DNA of 64,000 nt, from the NCBI RefSeq assembly GCF_016862915.1, contig NZ_BONW01000021.1, forward strand, positions 124,001 to 188,000, read 5' to 3'. How positions within the stretch are numbered: position 1 is the stretch's first letter; the number at the start of each line of letters is the position of its first letter. This DNA is from Plantactinospora endophytica (GTDB taxonomy: Bacteria; Actinomycetota; Actinomycetes; Mycobacteriales; Micromonosporaceae). Made by a program: the position numbers and the translations under genes. This document shows positions 6,820 to 15,222 of the stretch, piece after piece. Below the pieces are notes generated by a model. It saw nothing but the letters and a program-made list of their open reading frames with translations, made no database searches and had not been told where the DNA came from.

Positions 6820-8826
6820 CTAGGAGCGGTCGGCGGCCCGTTGCCGGGCGAACCGTTCGAAGGCGACCAGCGACTCCGGGTTGACCAGTGCGCCGGTGGC
6901 GGCGGCCGAGTCCACCGCCGCACCGGTGAGGATCTTCTTCACCGGCACCTCCAGCTTCTTCGCCGACAGCGTCCTCGGCACCGCGCCGACCTGGTGGATC
7001 TCGTCCGGTACGTGCCGGGGCGACAGCCCGGTACGCAGTTCCCGGGTGATCCGCCCGGTCAGCGCCGTGTCCAGCGTCACCCCCTCGGCGAGTACGACGA
7101 AGAGCAGCAGCTCCCCCGCGCCGCCCTCGTCGTCCTCCAGGTGCACCACCAGCGAGTCGGTCACCTCCGGCAGCCCCTCCACCACGGAGTAGAACTCGGC
7201 GGTGCCGAGGCGTACGCCGCCCCGGTTCAGGGTGGCGTCGGAGCGGCCCGTGATCACACAACTGCCCCGCTCGGTGACGGTGATCCAGTCACCGTGCCGC
7301 CACACCCCGGGATAGACGTCGAAGTACGCCTCCCGGTAGCGGCTGCCGTCCGGGTCGTTCCAGAACCCGACCGGCATGCTCGGCATCGGCGCGGTGATCA
7401 CCAGTTCGCCGAGCTGGCCGATCACCGGGTCGCCGTCGGCCGAGCGCGCCTCCACCCGGGCGCCCAGGCAGCGGCAGGTGATCTCACCGGCGACGACCGG
7501 CAGCAGCGGCACGCCGCCGACGAAACCGGTACAGACGTCGGTGCCGCCGGAGATCGAGTCGAGCCGCAGGTCGGCGCCGACGGAGTCGTACACCCAGCGG
7601 AAGCCCTCGGCCGGCAGCGGCGCACCGGTCGAACCGACCCCGCGCACGGCGGACAGGCCGGTCAGTTCCGCCGGGCGCAGCCCGGCCTTGCGGCAGGCCA
7701 GCAGGAACGGTGCCGAGGTGCCGAAGTAGGTGGTGCCGGTTTCGGCGGCGAGCCGCCACAGCGTGCCCAGGTCGGGCTCGGCCGGCCGGCCCGGCTCGGC
7801 CCGGACCGCCGGGTTGCCGTCGAAGAGCACGATCGCCGCGCCCACCGCCGGGCCGGAGACCAGGAAGTTCCACATCATCCAGCCGGTGGTGGTGAACCAG
7901 AGGAACCGGTCGGCCGGGCCGAGGTCGTGGTGCAGCGCCAGCATCTTCAGGTGTTCGAGCAGGATGCCGCCGTGCCCGTGCACGATCGGCTTCGGCAGCC
8001 CGGTGGTGCCGGAGGAGTAGAGCACGTAGAGCGGGTGGTCGAAGGGCACCGCCGCGAAGGTCAGCGGCTCGTCGGTCTCGGCCGCCAGGTCCGCCCAGGT
8101 CAGCGCCCCGTCCGGCGGCGCGGCGTCCGGCTCCAGATAGGGCAACACCACCGTGTGTACGAGCGACGGCAGCTCGGCCCGGATCGTCGCCAGCTCGGCG
8201 CGGCGGTCGACGGGCCTGTCGCCGTACCGGTAGCCGTCGACCGCCACCAGCACGGTCGGGGCGATCTGCCGCCAGCGGTCGAGCACACTCCGGGTGCCGA
8301 ACTCGGGGGCGCAGGAGGAGAAGATCGCCCCGAGGCTGGCGGTGGCCAGCATCAGCACGAACGTCTCGGGGATGTTCGGGGCGTACGCCGCCACCCGGTC
8401 GCCCGGGCCGACGCCGAGGCGGACCAGTCCGGCCCGCACCCGGCGCACCTGCTCACGCAGTTCGGCGGCGGTCAGGGTGACCGGGGCGCGGGTCTGGCTG
8501 TACGCGATCACCACCGGCTCGTCGTCGGCGAGGCCGGGCATCCGGAGTACGTGCTCGGCGTAGTTGAGGGTGGCGCCGGGGAACCATCGGGTACCGGGCA
8601 TCGAGGTGTCGACAAGCGTCGCGGTCGGCTCGGTGTACGCCTTGACCTCGAAGTAGTCCCAGATCGAGCGCCAGAACCCGGCGAGGTCGGTGACCGACCA
8701 GCGCCACAGCGCGGCGTAGTCGTCGAAGTCGAGGCCCCGGTGGCGGCTCAGCCAGCGCAGGTAGTCGCCGATCCGGGACCGGTCGTCGTCGGCCGGTGGC
8801 GGCGTCCAGAGCACCTCGCCGTCCAT
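6820..8826 (-). CDS. aacS: Acetoacetyl-CoA synthetase (acetoacetate--CoA ligase)
   Basis: Activates acetoacetate to acetoacetyl-CoA with ATP, feeding ketone-body carbon into thiolase and polyester or acetyl-CoA metabolism. The 668-residue length is typical of the family. The N-terminal ACAS-type segment holds MPGTRWFPGATLNYAEHVLR. The adenylate loop YSSGTTGLPKPIVHGHGG lies near residue 270 and TGRSDATLNRGGVRLGTAE marks the A8 hinge. A conserved lysine, SAKKLEVPVKKILTG, is near the C-terminus and is the usual catalytic Lys and acetylation site. GGGGAGGAG precedes ATG 8826. The thioesterase gene upstream faces the same way about 200 bases off and may be cotranscribed. Confidence 0.93.
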   Translation of the reverse strand: MDGEVLWTPPPADDDRSRIGDYLRWLSRHRGLDFDDYAALWRWSVTDLAGFWRSIWDYFEVKAYTEPTATLVDTSMPGTRWFPGATLNYAEHVLRMPGLADDEPVVIAYSQTRAPVTLTAAELREQVRRVRAGLVRLGVGPGDRVAAYAPNIPETFVLMLATASLGAIFSSCAPEFGTRSVLDRWRQIAPTVLVAVDGYRYGDRPVDRRAELATIRAELPSLVHTVVLPYLEPDAAPPDGALTWADLAAETDEPLTFAAVPFDHPLYVLYSSGTTGLPKPIVHGHGGILLEHLKMLALHHDLGPADRFLWFTTTGWMMWNFLVSGPAVGAAIVLFDGNPAVRAEPGRPAEPDLGTLWRLAAETGTTYFGTSAPFLLACRKAGLRPAELTGLSAVRGVGSTGAPLPAEGFRWVYDSVGADLRLDSISGGTDVCTGFVGGVPLLPVVAGEITCRCLGARVEARSADGDPVIGQLGELVITAPMPSMPVGFWNDPDGSRYREAYFDVYPGVWRHGDWITVTERGSCVITGRSDATLNRGGVRLGTAEFYSVVEGLPEVTDSLVVHLEDDEGGAGELLLFVVLAEGVTLDTALTGRITRELRTGLSPRHVPDEIHQVGAVPRTLSAKKLEVPVKKILTGAAVDSAAATGALVNPESLVAFERFARQRAADRS

Positions 8827-9022
8827 GGTCCTGCTCCTCCCCTAGCGCCCGCACGCCGATGTGCTGGGCCCGGTCGCCATACTGCCGTACCCCGACCCGC
8901 AATTCTGCGCCCGGAGCCCGCCGCCGGTACGCGTGCCCGACCCACACTGACCGGCGCCGGATCATGTGGGACGGCCCCGGGCGGTGTCGTGGCGGGGCGG
9001 CAGGTCGGGGTGGCCGGTCGGG

Positions 9023-9562
9023 TCAGCCGGTGACGGAAGGGTCGGCGGTGCTCCGGTGGGCCTGGATCGCCTTCCGCTTGGCCAGCCGGTGTGCCCGGCG
9101 GATCTCCGCCTCGCGGAACCGCCGCTCGTCCTCGGCGGTCTGCGGCAGCACCGGGCGTACCGGGCGGGGGTTGCCGGCCACGTCCACCCCGACGAAGACC
9201 AGATAGGCGGTGGCCACCAGGATCGGGTCGTCCTCGGCGCTGTCCCAGCGCTCGGCGACCACCCGGACCCCGACCTCCATCGAGGTCTGCCCGGTCCAGT
9301 TGACCTGGGCGTGCGCGTGCACCAGGTCGCCGACCCGGACCGGCTCGGCGAAGACGATCTCGTCGATGGCGGCGGTCACCGCCGTACCGCCGGAGTGCCG
9401 GGCCGCCGAGGCGCCGGCCACGTCGTCGACGAACTTCATCAGCACGCCGCCGTGCACCGTGCCGTAGAGGTTCACGTCGACGGCTGTCATGATCCGGCTC
9501 AGCGTCACCCGCGAGTACGAGGTCGGCTTGCCGGCCGGCGGAGGCGAGAACTGCTCGGTCAT
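9023..9562 (-). CDS. Acyl-CoA thioesterase, hotdog fold (YciA/BACH-like)
   Basis: Hydrolyses acyl-CoA thioesters in the cytosol. The 179-residue protein has a single hotdog domain with the family's VDVNLYGTVHGGVLMKFVDDVA segment, where the Asn/His-Gly-Gly region forms the active site. IVFAEPVRVGDLVHAHAQV follows. The C-terminus is basic and helical. The start is placed at the ATG ending at 9562 rather than a GTG 75 bases upstream. TACCGT lies exactly 7 bases ahead of that ATG, a leaderless arrangement, and the family homology begins soon after it. It sits upstream of aacS on the same strand, in keeping with acyl-CoA turnover. Confidence 0.85.
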   Translation of the reverse strand: MTEQFSPPPAGKPTSYSRVTLSRIMTAVDVNLYGTVHGGVLMKFVDDVAGASAARHSGGTAVTAAIDEIVFAEPVRVGDLVHAHAQVNWTGQTSMEVGVRVVAERWDSAEDDPILVATAYLVFVGVDVAGNPRPVRPVLPQTAEDERRFREAEIRRAHRLAKRKAIQAHRSTADPSVTG

Positions 9563-9706
9563 GCCGGCAACGGTACGGCCGGACCCCCTGCCGGCGCCCC
9601 CGCCGGTGACGCTGGTTACCCCGGACACCCCGGTCACCTGACAGTGACAGTCAGCAAGATCGATTCAGACGCGCCAGTGCAGGCTGCTCAACGGCCGCCA
9701 AGGCGG

Positions 9707-9718
9707 TACGGTGCGCGG
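9707..9718 (+). promoter_or_regulatory. Leaderless promoter of membrane protein A
   Basis: TACGGT (9707-9712) followed by six bases and ATG 9719. No Shine-Dalgarno sequence is present, so this -10 hexamer decides the start. Confidence 0.5.
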
Positions 9719-10378
9719 ATGCGACATCTCTGGAGCTTCCTCGCCGGAGTGGTGGCGGCGCCACTGACCTGGGCCATGATCGCGCTCGGTCAGGACGGGT
9801 CGGCCCGCACCGTCACCCGTTGGGTGGAACTCGGTACGTTCAACACGGCCAACCTGATCCAGGGGGCCGTCTACCTCGGAGTCGCGGGCATCCTGCTCGG
9901 GCTGCTCGGCACGCTGCGACTCTCCCCGGCCGGTCCGCTCGTCGCCGGCCTGCTGCTGGTCGTCCCGTACGTCGGGCTGTTCGTCGACCCGTTCGCGGTC
10001 CGGGACGCGGTGCCGTCGGGCTGGAAGGTGTTCGGCGACCCGCTGCCGCTGGAGCAGGTGCTGGACAACGGCACGACGTTCCTGATCGGCGTACTGCTGC
10101 TGATGGCGACGTTCAGCGTGCAGCGGTGGCGCCGCTGGCCCCGTACGGCCGCCGCCGGCCCCACGCCGTCGCCGTCCGATGTGGAGGAGCCGACCCCGAC
10201 CGACTGGTCCCTGCTGAACAACCCGCCGGACACCGACATCAAGCCGCCGACGTTGGGCTACCCGGAGCCGGACACCGAGCCGCTGCCGCCGCTGCCGCGC
10301 CGCGAGGCCGGCTCGCCGTGGTCGGCACCGCCCCGGACGACGGCCAAGCGCGACGACGCGGGCAGTACGACGAGTTGA
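9719..10378 (+). CDS. Small four-helix membrane protein A with acidic/Pro-rich cytosolic tail
   Basis: A 219-residue protein with about four membrane segments in the first ~135 residues: RHLWSFLAGVVAAPLTWAMI, a second around NLIQGAVYLGVAGILLGLLG, a third PLVAGLLLVVPYVGLFV and a fourth FLIGVLLLMATFSVQ. A basic RWRRWPR stop-transfer follows, then a ~75-residue hydrophilic tail rich in Pro, Asp and Glu. No enzyme motif is seen. It is paralogous to the next gene: both start MRHL, share the (F/L)xGxVxAPxxW first helix and have the same domain order. The 109-base gap and same direction make a locus of two related proteins. Function unknown. Confidence 0.75.
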   Translation: MRHLWSFLAGVVAAPLTWAMIALGQDGSARTVTRWVELGTFNTANLIQGAVYLGVAGILLGLLGTLRLSPAGPLVAGLLLVVPYVGLFVDPFAVRDAVPSGWKVFGDPLPLEQVLDNGTTFLIGVLLLMATFSVQRWRRWPRTAAAGPTPSPSDVEEPTPTDWSLLNNPPDTDIKPPTLGYPEPDTEPLPPLPRREAGSPWSAPPRTTAKRDDAGSTTS

Positions 10379-10487
10379 TCCGCCCCGGGGCGGGTCGTTC
10401 GGTCGACCCGCCCCGGACCGACACGCCGAGGCCGGAATTGCCCGGTCCGGGTACGGTGCCGAAAGGCACTCCGGCGGGGAGGTTGCA

Positions 10488-11429
10488 GTGCGACACCTTG
10501 GATCGCTGCTGTTCGGGCTGGTCATCGCGCCGATCGTCTGGGTGCTGGCCGGAATCGGGTTGATCAGGTTCAACGGTGGCATCACCCAGGACCGGACCGG
10601 CGACATGATCCTGGGGTTCGTCGTCATCCTGCTCGTCGGCGGGCTGCTCGCCGTGCTGCTGCTGCCCCGGTGGTCCCCGATCGGCCCGGCAGCCGCCGGT
10701 CTGCTCTTCATGGCCATGGCGCTCTGGTCGATGGTCGACTTCGGGTCGATGACCGAGGTGATGCCCCGGTCCTTCCTCGGCGTCGACTTCGCGCTCACCG
10801 CCCCGGCCGGGGCCCTCGCCACGCTGCTCGCGGTACTGCTCGGCGCCACCGTGCTGGTGCCGCACCGCTGGCGCTCGCCCCGCCCGGCGGCCGGCCTCCC
10901 GGGCGCCGTCGGCCAGCCCGGATACCCGTCCTACCCGGCGCCCGGCGGCCAGTACCCGCCCGGTACCCCGCCGCCGTCCGGCAGCCCGTACCCGCCCGCT
11001 CCGGCGCCGCCCGGCGGTCAGGTCGTGCCGGGGCAGTTCGCGCCCGGCGCGCCGGGCCTGCCGCATCCGCCGAACTACGGCCCGTCGGCCGCCCCGAGCT
11101 ACGCCCAGTCCGCCCCGCCGAACTTCGGTCCGGCCGTACCGCCGAACTACGGCCCGACCGCGCCGGCACACCATCCGCCGTCGGCACCGCCGTACAACGC
11201 GCCGACCGGCGCCCCGCACTACGCTCCGCCGGTGGTGCCGAGCGCCCCTCCGGCGCAACCCACCTACAGTCCGCTGACGCCGCCGGCACCGCCGGCCGCT
11301 CCACCGGGTCGGCCGAGGAGCGACGAGACCACCCAGTTCAGCGGGCGCTCGGACGAGACGACGCAGTTCACCGGCGGCCCGGACGACGACGGCATGGACG
11401 GGATCACCCGCCGCCTCGGCGACCGCTGA
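10488..11429 (+). CDS. Small four-helix membrane protein B with long Pro-rich tail and tandem DETTQF motif
   Basis: A 313-residue paralogue of the preceding protein. Four membrane segments occupy residues ~1-130 (first MRHLGSLLFGLVIAPIVWVL). A ~150-residue tail of PGYPSYPAPGG- and PPNYGP-type repeats follows. The C-terminus carries SDETTQFSG and SDETTQFTG back to back. ETTxxF/DETT motifs are Ser/Thr-kinase phosphosites recognised by FHA domains in actinobacterial GarA/OdhI-type proteins (family knowledge). The tail is therefore a plausible PknB-type substrate and FHA ligand (inference). Start GTG 10488 has GGGGAGG about 6 bases upstream, and a TACGGT -10 candidate is near 10450. Confidence 0.75.
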   Translation: MRHLGSLLFGLVIAPIVWVLAGIGLIRFNGGITQDRTGDMILGFVVILLVGGLLAVLLLPRWSPIGPAAAGLLFMAMALWSMVDFGSMTEVMPRSFLGVDFALTAPAGALATLLAVLLGATVLVPHRWRSPRPAAGLPGAVGQPGYPSYPAPGGQYPPGTPPPSGSPYPPAPAPPGGQVVPGQFAPGAPGLPHPPNYGPSAAPSYAQSAPPNFGPAVPPNYGPTAPAHHPPSAPPYNAPTGAPHYAPPVVPSAPPAQPTYSPLTPPAPPAAPPGRPRSDETTQFSGRSDETTQFTGGPDDDGMDGITRRLGDR

Positions 11430-11545
11430 CGATTCGGTCGGCCGACGGGTTGGCCGGCTGACGGGGTAGCCCGCCGCGCAGTTCCGAGTTGACCAGGGTG
11501 ACGATTCGGTCGGCCGACAGGTCGGTCGGCCGACGGGGTAGCCCG
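11427..11545. repeat. 47-bp direct repeat starting at a stop codon
   Basis: Copy 1 (11427-11473) begins with the TGA of membrane protein B. Copy 2 is 11499-11545. Both start TGACGATTCGGTCGGCCGAC or a one-base variant and end ACGGGGTAGCCCG; about 43 of 47 positions agree. The second copy ends five bases before the stop codon of the convergent Uma2 gene. Confidence 0.8.
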
Positions 11546-11550
11546 ACGAG

Positions 11551-12108
11551 TCAGGCGATCTGGTGGTCGCCCGGCGCGGTCTGCAACAGCCACGCCAGCG
11601 GCATCTTCGCGGCCACCTCGTACGTCCGGTCCGGACCGAGGACGTGCAGGGTCACCGTCTGTGCCGCGTCCCGCTCGACCATCCAGTACCGCGGAATGCC
11701 GACCTGTGCGTACTCACGACGCTTGACGACCTCGTCCATCGCCGCCGAGCCGGGTGACACGATCTCGATCACGAGCAGCAGGTCGGTGAGGGCGAGCCAC
11801 ACGCTTCGCGGCTGGGGACGGGCCCAGAGGGTGAGATCCGGGATCCGTCCACCGTCACCGTCCGGGCCCGGTATCCGGATGCCGGCGGCCTGTAGCACCT
11901 GCTCGGCCGGCCAGCCCGCCATGGCGAGCCAGACGAGGAGTCGGCTGGCGATCGCGGCATGCTCGGAGTCCGGCGGCGGCATGATCGACAGGGCTCCCTC
12001 GGGGCTCAGCTCATACCGATGGCCGTGCTGGTCAGCAGCGATCATGGCCGCCAGGTCGTCCAGCGTGACGACGGCGGGCAGGTGCCTGCCGAACGCCTCC
12101 GCACTCAT
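11551..12108 (-). CDS. Uma2 family protein (DUF820, PD-(D/E)xK nuclease fold)
   Basis: A 185-residue protein of the restriction-endonuclease-like Uma2/DUF820 family, common in actinomycetes and cyanobacteria. The fold's active-site order is visible: YELSPEGALSIMPPP near the N-terminus, then GRIPDLTLWARP (Asp), LLLVIEIVSPGS (Glu) and VVKRREYAQVGIPRYWMVE (Lys/Glu helix). Many members are thought to be putative endonucleases of unknown target. ATG 12108 has TAGGAT 6 bases upstream (12120-12115), a leaderless layout. A perfect 14-bp palindrome overlaps the expected -35 position. No partner gene is adjacent. Confidence 0.88.
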   Translation of the reverse strand: MSAEAFGRHLPAVVTLDDLAAMIAADQHGHRYELSPEGALSIMPPPDSEHAAIASRLLVWLAMAGWPAEQVLQAAGIRIPGPDGDGGRIPDLTLWARPQPRSVWLALTDLLLVIEIVSPGSAAMDEVVKRREYAQVGIPRYWMVERDAAQTVTLHVLGPDRTYEVAAKMPLAWLLQTAPGDHQIA

Positions 12109-12129
12109 CCGGTCATCCTATCCGCAGGC

Positions 12130-12143
12130 CATCGGCGCCGATG
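12130..12143. promoter_or_regulatory. Palindrome over the Uma2 -35 region
   Basis: CATCGGCGCCGATG is a perfect 14-bp palindrome. It lies 10-23 bases upstream of the TAGGAT -10 hexamer of the Uma2 gene, where a repressor would block RNA polymerase. The regulator is unknown. Confidence 0.35.
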
Positions 12144-12192
12144 AGCGTTGCGCAGCCGTGGCGTGGCGCCGGCCCGTGCCCGGAGCAGGGGG

Positions 12193-13356
12193 TCAGTCCT
12201 TGAGGAGTTGCCGGGCCACCACGATCCGCTGGACCTGGTTGGTGCCCTCGTAGATCTGAGTGATCTTGGCGTCCCGCATCATCCGCTCGACCGGGTAGTC
12301 CCGGGTGTAGCCGTACCCGCCGAGGAGCTGCACCGCGTCGGTGGTGATCTCCATGGCGGCGTCCGAGGCGAAGCACTTCGCCGCCGCGCCAAAGTACGTC
12401 AGATCGGCGTCGCCGCGCTCCGACTTGCCGGCCGCCGCGTACGTCAGCTGCCGGGCCGCCTCCAGCTTCATGCCCATGTCGGCGAGCATGAACTGGATCC
12501 CCTGGAACTCGGCGACCGCCTTGCCGAACTGCCGGCGCTCCTGGACGTACGCCTTGGCGTAGTCCAGCGCGCCCTGGGCGATCCCGACCGCCTGGGCGGC
12601 GATGGTGACCCGGGTGTGGTCCAGGGTCCGCATCGCGGTACCGAAGCCGCTGCCCGGCTCGCCGATCATCCGGTCCGCCGGGATCCGCACGTTGTCGAGG
12701 TAGACCTCCCGGGTCGGCGAGCCCTTGATGCCGAGCTTCTTCTCCGGCGCCCCGAAGCTGACCCCGGGATCCGACTTCTCCACCACGAACGCGGAGATGC
12801 CGCGCGAGCGCGCCGCCGGATCGGTCGCCGCGAAGACGGTGTAGTACTCCGACACTCCGGCGTTGGTGATCCACCGCTTGACGCCGTTGAGCACGTAGTC
12901 GTCGCCGTCGCGTACGGCCCGGGTGAGCATCGAGGCGGCGTCGCTGCCCGCCTCCGGCTCGGAGAGGCAGTACGAGAACATCGCCTCGCCCCGGGCCACC
13001 GGCGGCAGGTAGCGCCGCTTCAGCTCGTCCGAGGCGGCCAGCAGCAGTGGCATGGTGCCGAGCTTGTTCACCGCCGGGATCAGCGAGGAGGCGGCGCAGG
13101 CCCGGGCCACCTCCTCGATCACGATCGCGGTGGCCAGCGCGTCGGCGCCGGCTCCGCCGTACTCCTCGGGGATGTGCGGGGCGTGGAAGTCGGCGGCCTT
13201 CAGCGCGTCGTACGACGCCTTGGGGAACTCGCCGGTCTCGTCCGCCTCGGCGGCGTTCGGCGCGACCTTGGCGTCGCAGATCTCCCGGACGGCCTCCCGG
13301 ACCGCCTGGTGCTCCTCCGGCAACTGGTACGCGTCGAACGACGGCTCACTGCCCAC
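12193..13356 (-). CDS. Acyl-CoA dehydrogenase
   Basis: FAD flavoenzyme making trans-2-enoyl-CoA from acyl-CoA in beta-oxidation or branched-chain amino acid breakdown. At 387 residues it has the normal length. It contains both family signatures: [15 protein letters not shown] mid-protein, then [20 protein letters not shown] and [15 protein letters not shown], in which YEGT carries the catalytic Glu. Flavin-binding RWITNAG is also present. The start is placed at GTG 13356 because GGGAGGG lies 6 bases upstream; longer in-frame starts would add a poorly conserved extension. Substrate chain length cannot be read from the sequence. No electron-transfer flavoprotein genes are nearby. Confidence 0.92.
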   Translation of the reverse strand: MGSEPSFDAYQLPEEHQAVREAVREICDAKVAPNAAEADETGEFPKASYDALKAADFHAPHIPEEYGGAGADALATAIVIEEVARACAASSLIPAVNKLGTMPLLLAASDELKRRYLPPVARGEAMFSYCLSEPEAGSDAASMLTRAVRDGDDYVLNGVKRWITNAGVSEYYTVFAATDPAARSRGISAFVVEKSDPGVSFGAPEKKLGIKGSPTREVYLDNVRIPADRMIGEPGSGFGTAMRTLDHTRVTIAAQAVGIAQGALDYAKAYVQERRQFGKAVAEFQGIQFMLADMGMKLEAARQLTYAAAGKSERGDADLTYFGAAAKCFASDAAMEITTDAVQLLGGYGYTRDYPVERMMRDAKITQIYEGTNQVQRIVVARQLLKD

Positions 13357-13438
13357 CGCAGCCCTCCCAGCACTCGTCCCCGGCGGCACCGCGCCCCGGA
13401 TACCCGAACGATACCCGCCAGTAACCACGCCCCGACAG

Positions 13439-13466
13439 CCCTCCCCGGCCCGCTGACCGGGGAGGG
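13439..13466. terminator. Stem-loop with 10-bp perfect arms (terminator candidate)
   Basis: CCCTCCCCGG-CCCGCTGA-CCGGGGAGGG. It lies downstream of the secreted hydrolase repeats and upstream of the acyl-CoA dehydrogenase, both minus strand. No U-tract follows, which is common for high-GC actinomycete stem-loop terminators. Confidence 0.5.
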
Positions 13467-13475
13467 CGCTCGGAG

Positions 13476-13613
13476 ACGGGTCGCCGCCGATTCAGCTCAC
13501 GGGGCACCGCCGATTCAGCTCGCCGGGGGCCGCTGGTTCAGCTCGCGGGGCGCCGCTGGTGCAGCTCGCGGGGCGGGGCTGGATCACTTCGCGGGGCGCG
13601 GCTGGTTCAGCTC
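13476..13613 (-). repeat. Six tandem 23-bp units spanning the 3' end of the hydrolase gene
   Basis: On the minus strand six contiguous units of exactly 23 bp begin GAGCTGAACCAGC or close variants and end near CCCCGC. Unit 1 (13591-13613) codes ELNQPRPA. Unit 2 (13568-13590) carries the TGA stop because its CTGAAC has changed to GTGATC. Units 3-6 (13476-13567) are non-coding. Divergence grows with distance from the gene. Confidence 0.9.
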
Positions 13614-14864
13614 GGCGAACCAGGTCGCCACCTGCGGGACGGAGAGCACCAGCGAGGTGATGTGGTCGACGTCGCCGACGTCGGTCAGCGTCACGTCCGC
13701 GCCGCGCAGCTCTCGCCGGCACCGCTCGCTGTTGGCGTAGACGGCCTCCGGGTCGCCGTGTGCGGCGTACATCCGGACCGGGACGGCCGGCTTCCAGCCG
13801 AGGCAGGCGTCGTCGTTGGCGCGGGCCGCCAGGCGGAGCTGGCCGGTCGGGTGGAGCAGCAGGTCGGAGTACTCCGGTTGCAGCAGCTCCGCCGGCTTCG
13901 CCGGCAGCCCGGCCATGCTCTCCTCGATGGTGTGCTCACCGTCGAAGAGGGTGGCGACGTGCCCCGCGTACGGGTCCACGAACACCTCCGACTCGTCCCG
14001 GTAGAGGTGGTAGATCCGGTTCCACGCCACCGTCAGGTACGCCAGGTAGTAGGTCGCCGCCTTCGGGTCGACGTCCCCGCCGATCGCGGCCGGCCACTCG
14101 ACGTCGAAGAGGTGGTACGCGCCGCTGATCGGGGCCAGCGCGCCGAGGGTGAAATTCCGGTCGGCTCCCCGTTGCAGTGCCCTGGCCAGCAGGAACGAGT
14201 TGTTGGCGCCCTGCGAGAAGCCGGCGACCGCCACCGGGCCGGCGACGGTGCGCCCGTACCGGGCCGCGAAGTGCCGGGTGGCCCGCAACGCGTCGACCGA
14301 CGCGCTCACCGCCGTCTCCGCGTGGAAGTAGGGGTGGGTGCCGGGACCCGCGCCGAGCCCGAGGTAGTCGGGCGCGGTGGCCGCGTAGCCGAGCGAGGCG
14401 AAGAGCACCGCCGCCGCCCGGTCGCAGCACTCGCCGACCGAGGGCGCGCCGTGCCGGTACGACTGCGTCCCGTGCAGCCAGACCGCCGGCCGCAGCCGAC
14501 GGTCGTCGGTGCGGGGCAGCGCGACGAGCGCGCTGGCGGTGGTCGCCCGGCCGTGCACGTCGACCGTGCGGTAGACGACCTGGTACGCGTCGACGCCGTG
14601 CCGCGCCTCCGGCACGTACACCCCGAGGGGTTCGAGGAATTCCTTGACCTGATCCATGCTCAGTACCGGATCCTCCGGCATCGACACCACCGTGCCACGC
14701 CACCCGGCGGCACCGGTCGACGCGGTGGTGCTGGTCATCGTGCCGGTCGTGGTCATCGTGCCGGTCGTGGTCGACGCGGCGCTCATGGTGGCGGACGCGA
14801 GCACCGCCAGCGCGGTGAGCGTCGCGACGCCGCTCAGCTTGAGAAGGTTTCCGTTCATGCCCAT
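13584..14864 (-). CDS. Secreted alpha/beta-hydrolase (lipase/esterase-like)
   Basis: A 426-residue protein with a signal peptide: MGMNGNLLKLSGVATLTALA, then VLASATMSAAST. A short Thr/Met repeat follows, TTTGTM twice, from a perfect 18-bp duplication at 14733-14768. The hydrolase domain shows an HGTQSY oxyanion region, the nucleophile elbow GFSQGANN and a late DVDHIT that could supply the catalytic His. It resembles the secretory-lipase/prolyl-peptidase-like group of exported actinobacterial hydrolases (family-level only). Start ATG 14864 is chosen so that the signal peptide begins the protein; an in-frame start further upstream would bury it. The 3' end runs into the 23-bp repeat array. Confidence 0.82.
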   Translation of the reverse strand: MGMNGNLLKLSGVATLTALAVLASATMSAASTTTGTMTTTGTMTSTTASTGAAGWRGTVVSMPEDPVLSMDQVKEFLEPLGVYVPEARHGVDAYQVVYRTVDVHGRATTASALVALPRTDDRRLRPAVWLHGTQSYRHGAPSVGECCDRAAAVLFASLGYAATAPDYLGLGAGPGTHPYFHAETAVSASVDALRATRHFAARYGRTVAGPVAVAGFSQGANNSFLLARALQRGADRNFTLGALAPISGAYHLFDVEWPAAIGGDVDPKAATYYLAYLTVAWNRIYHLYRDESEVFVDPYAGHVATLFDGEHTIEESMAGLPAKPAELLQPEYSDLLLHPTGQLRLAARANDDACLGWKPAVPVRMYAAHGDPEAVYANSERCRRELRGADVTLTDVGDVDHITSLVLSVPQVATWFAELNQPRPAK

Positions 14865-14975
14865 CAGCCTCGGCCCGACGGTGCCGCCGAACACGCCGGC
14901 CACCTGCCCGATCTCGGGTAGGGCTGGGCGCAAACCTCATGGTCGGGCTAACCCGAGAAGCGCCGGCCCGGAGAC

Positions 14976-15067
14976 TGAACCTTTTTCAACCTGAACCGCG
15001 CGCGGCTCACGCTCCGCGTCTGACCTCGCGGTCGGTCGGACCGCAAGGGGAGGTTGAAAAAGGTTCA
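14976..15067. repeat. 92-bp segment bounded by perfect 17-bp inverted repeats
   Basis: TGAACCTTTTTCAACCT (14976-14992) and its exact reverse complement (15051-15067) enclose 58 bases, which contain a smaller hairpin GCGGTC-GGTCG-GACCGC. The A/T-rich arms contrast with the ~73% G+C surroundings. It lies in the 358-base gap between the hydrolase and the Nudix gene. It could be a bidirectional stem-loop or a small MITE-like element. No clean target-site duplication is seen. Confidence 0.75.
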
Positions 15068-15148
15068 CTGTAGAGCTGGGTGCACAACCGGGGCGGCGGC
15101 GCTGGGTGGGCGCCGCGCCCACGATGTGGAACAACCCTCGTGATTCTT

Positions 15149-15165
15149 GGAACGCGCCGCGTTCC
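15149..15165. other. Short palindrome in the gap upstream of the hydrolase gene
   Basis: GGAACGC-GCC-GCGTTCC, 7-bp arms with a 3-base loop, 58 bases downstream of the Nudix gene's stop codon on the minus strand. It could help end Nudix transcription. The rest of 15068-15222 holds nothing recognisable. Confidence 0.35.
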
Positions 15166-15222
15166 CGCAGGCGGGTGCACGAGCGGGGCAGCTCGACAGT
15201 CAGCCGCGCAGGGGTGGTCCGG

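Noticed and set aside
11264-11593. Minus-strand 109-codon frame over the 47-bp repeats
   Set aside because: It is made of the repeat and the antisense of membrane protein B, with no ribosome site.
13584-14933. Longer start for the secreted hydrolase
   Set aside because: It would place ~23 hydrophilic residues before the signal peptide.
15149-15165. Intrinsic terminator
   Set aside because: Arms are only 7 bp and no U-tract follows; kept only as a low-confidence palindrome.
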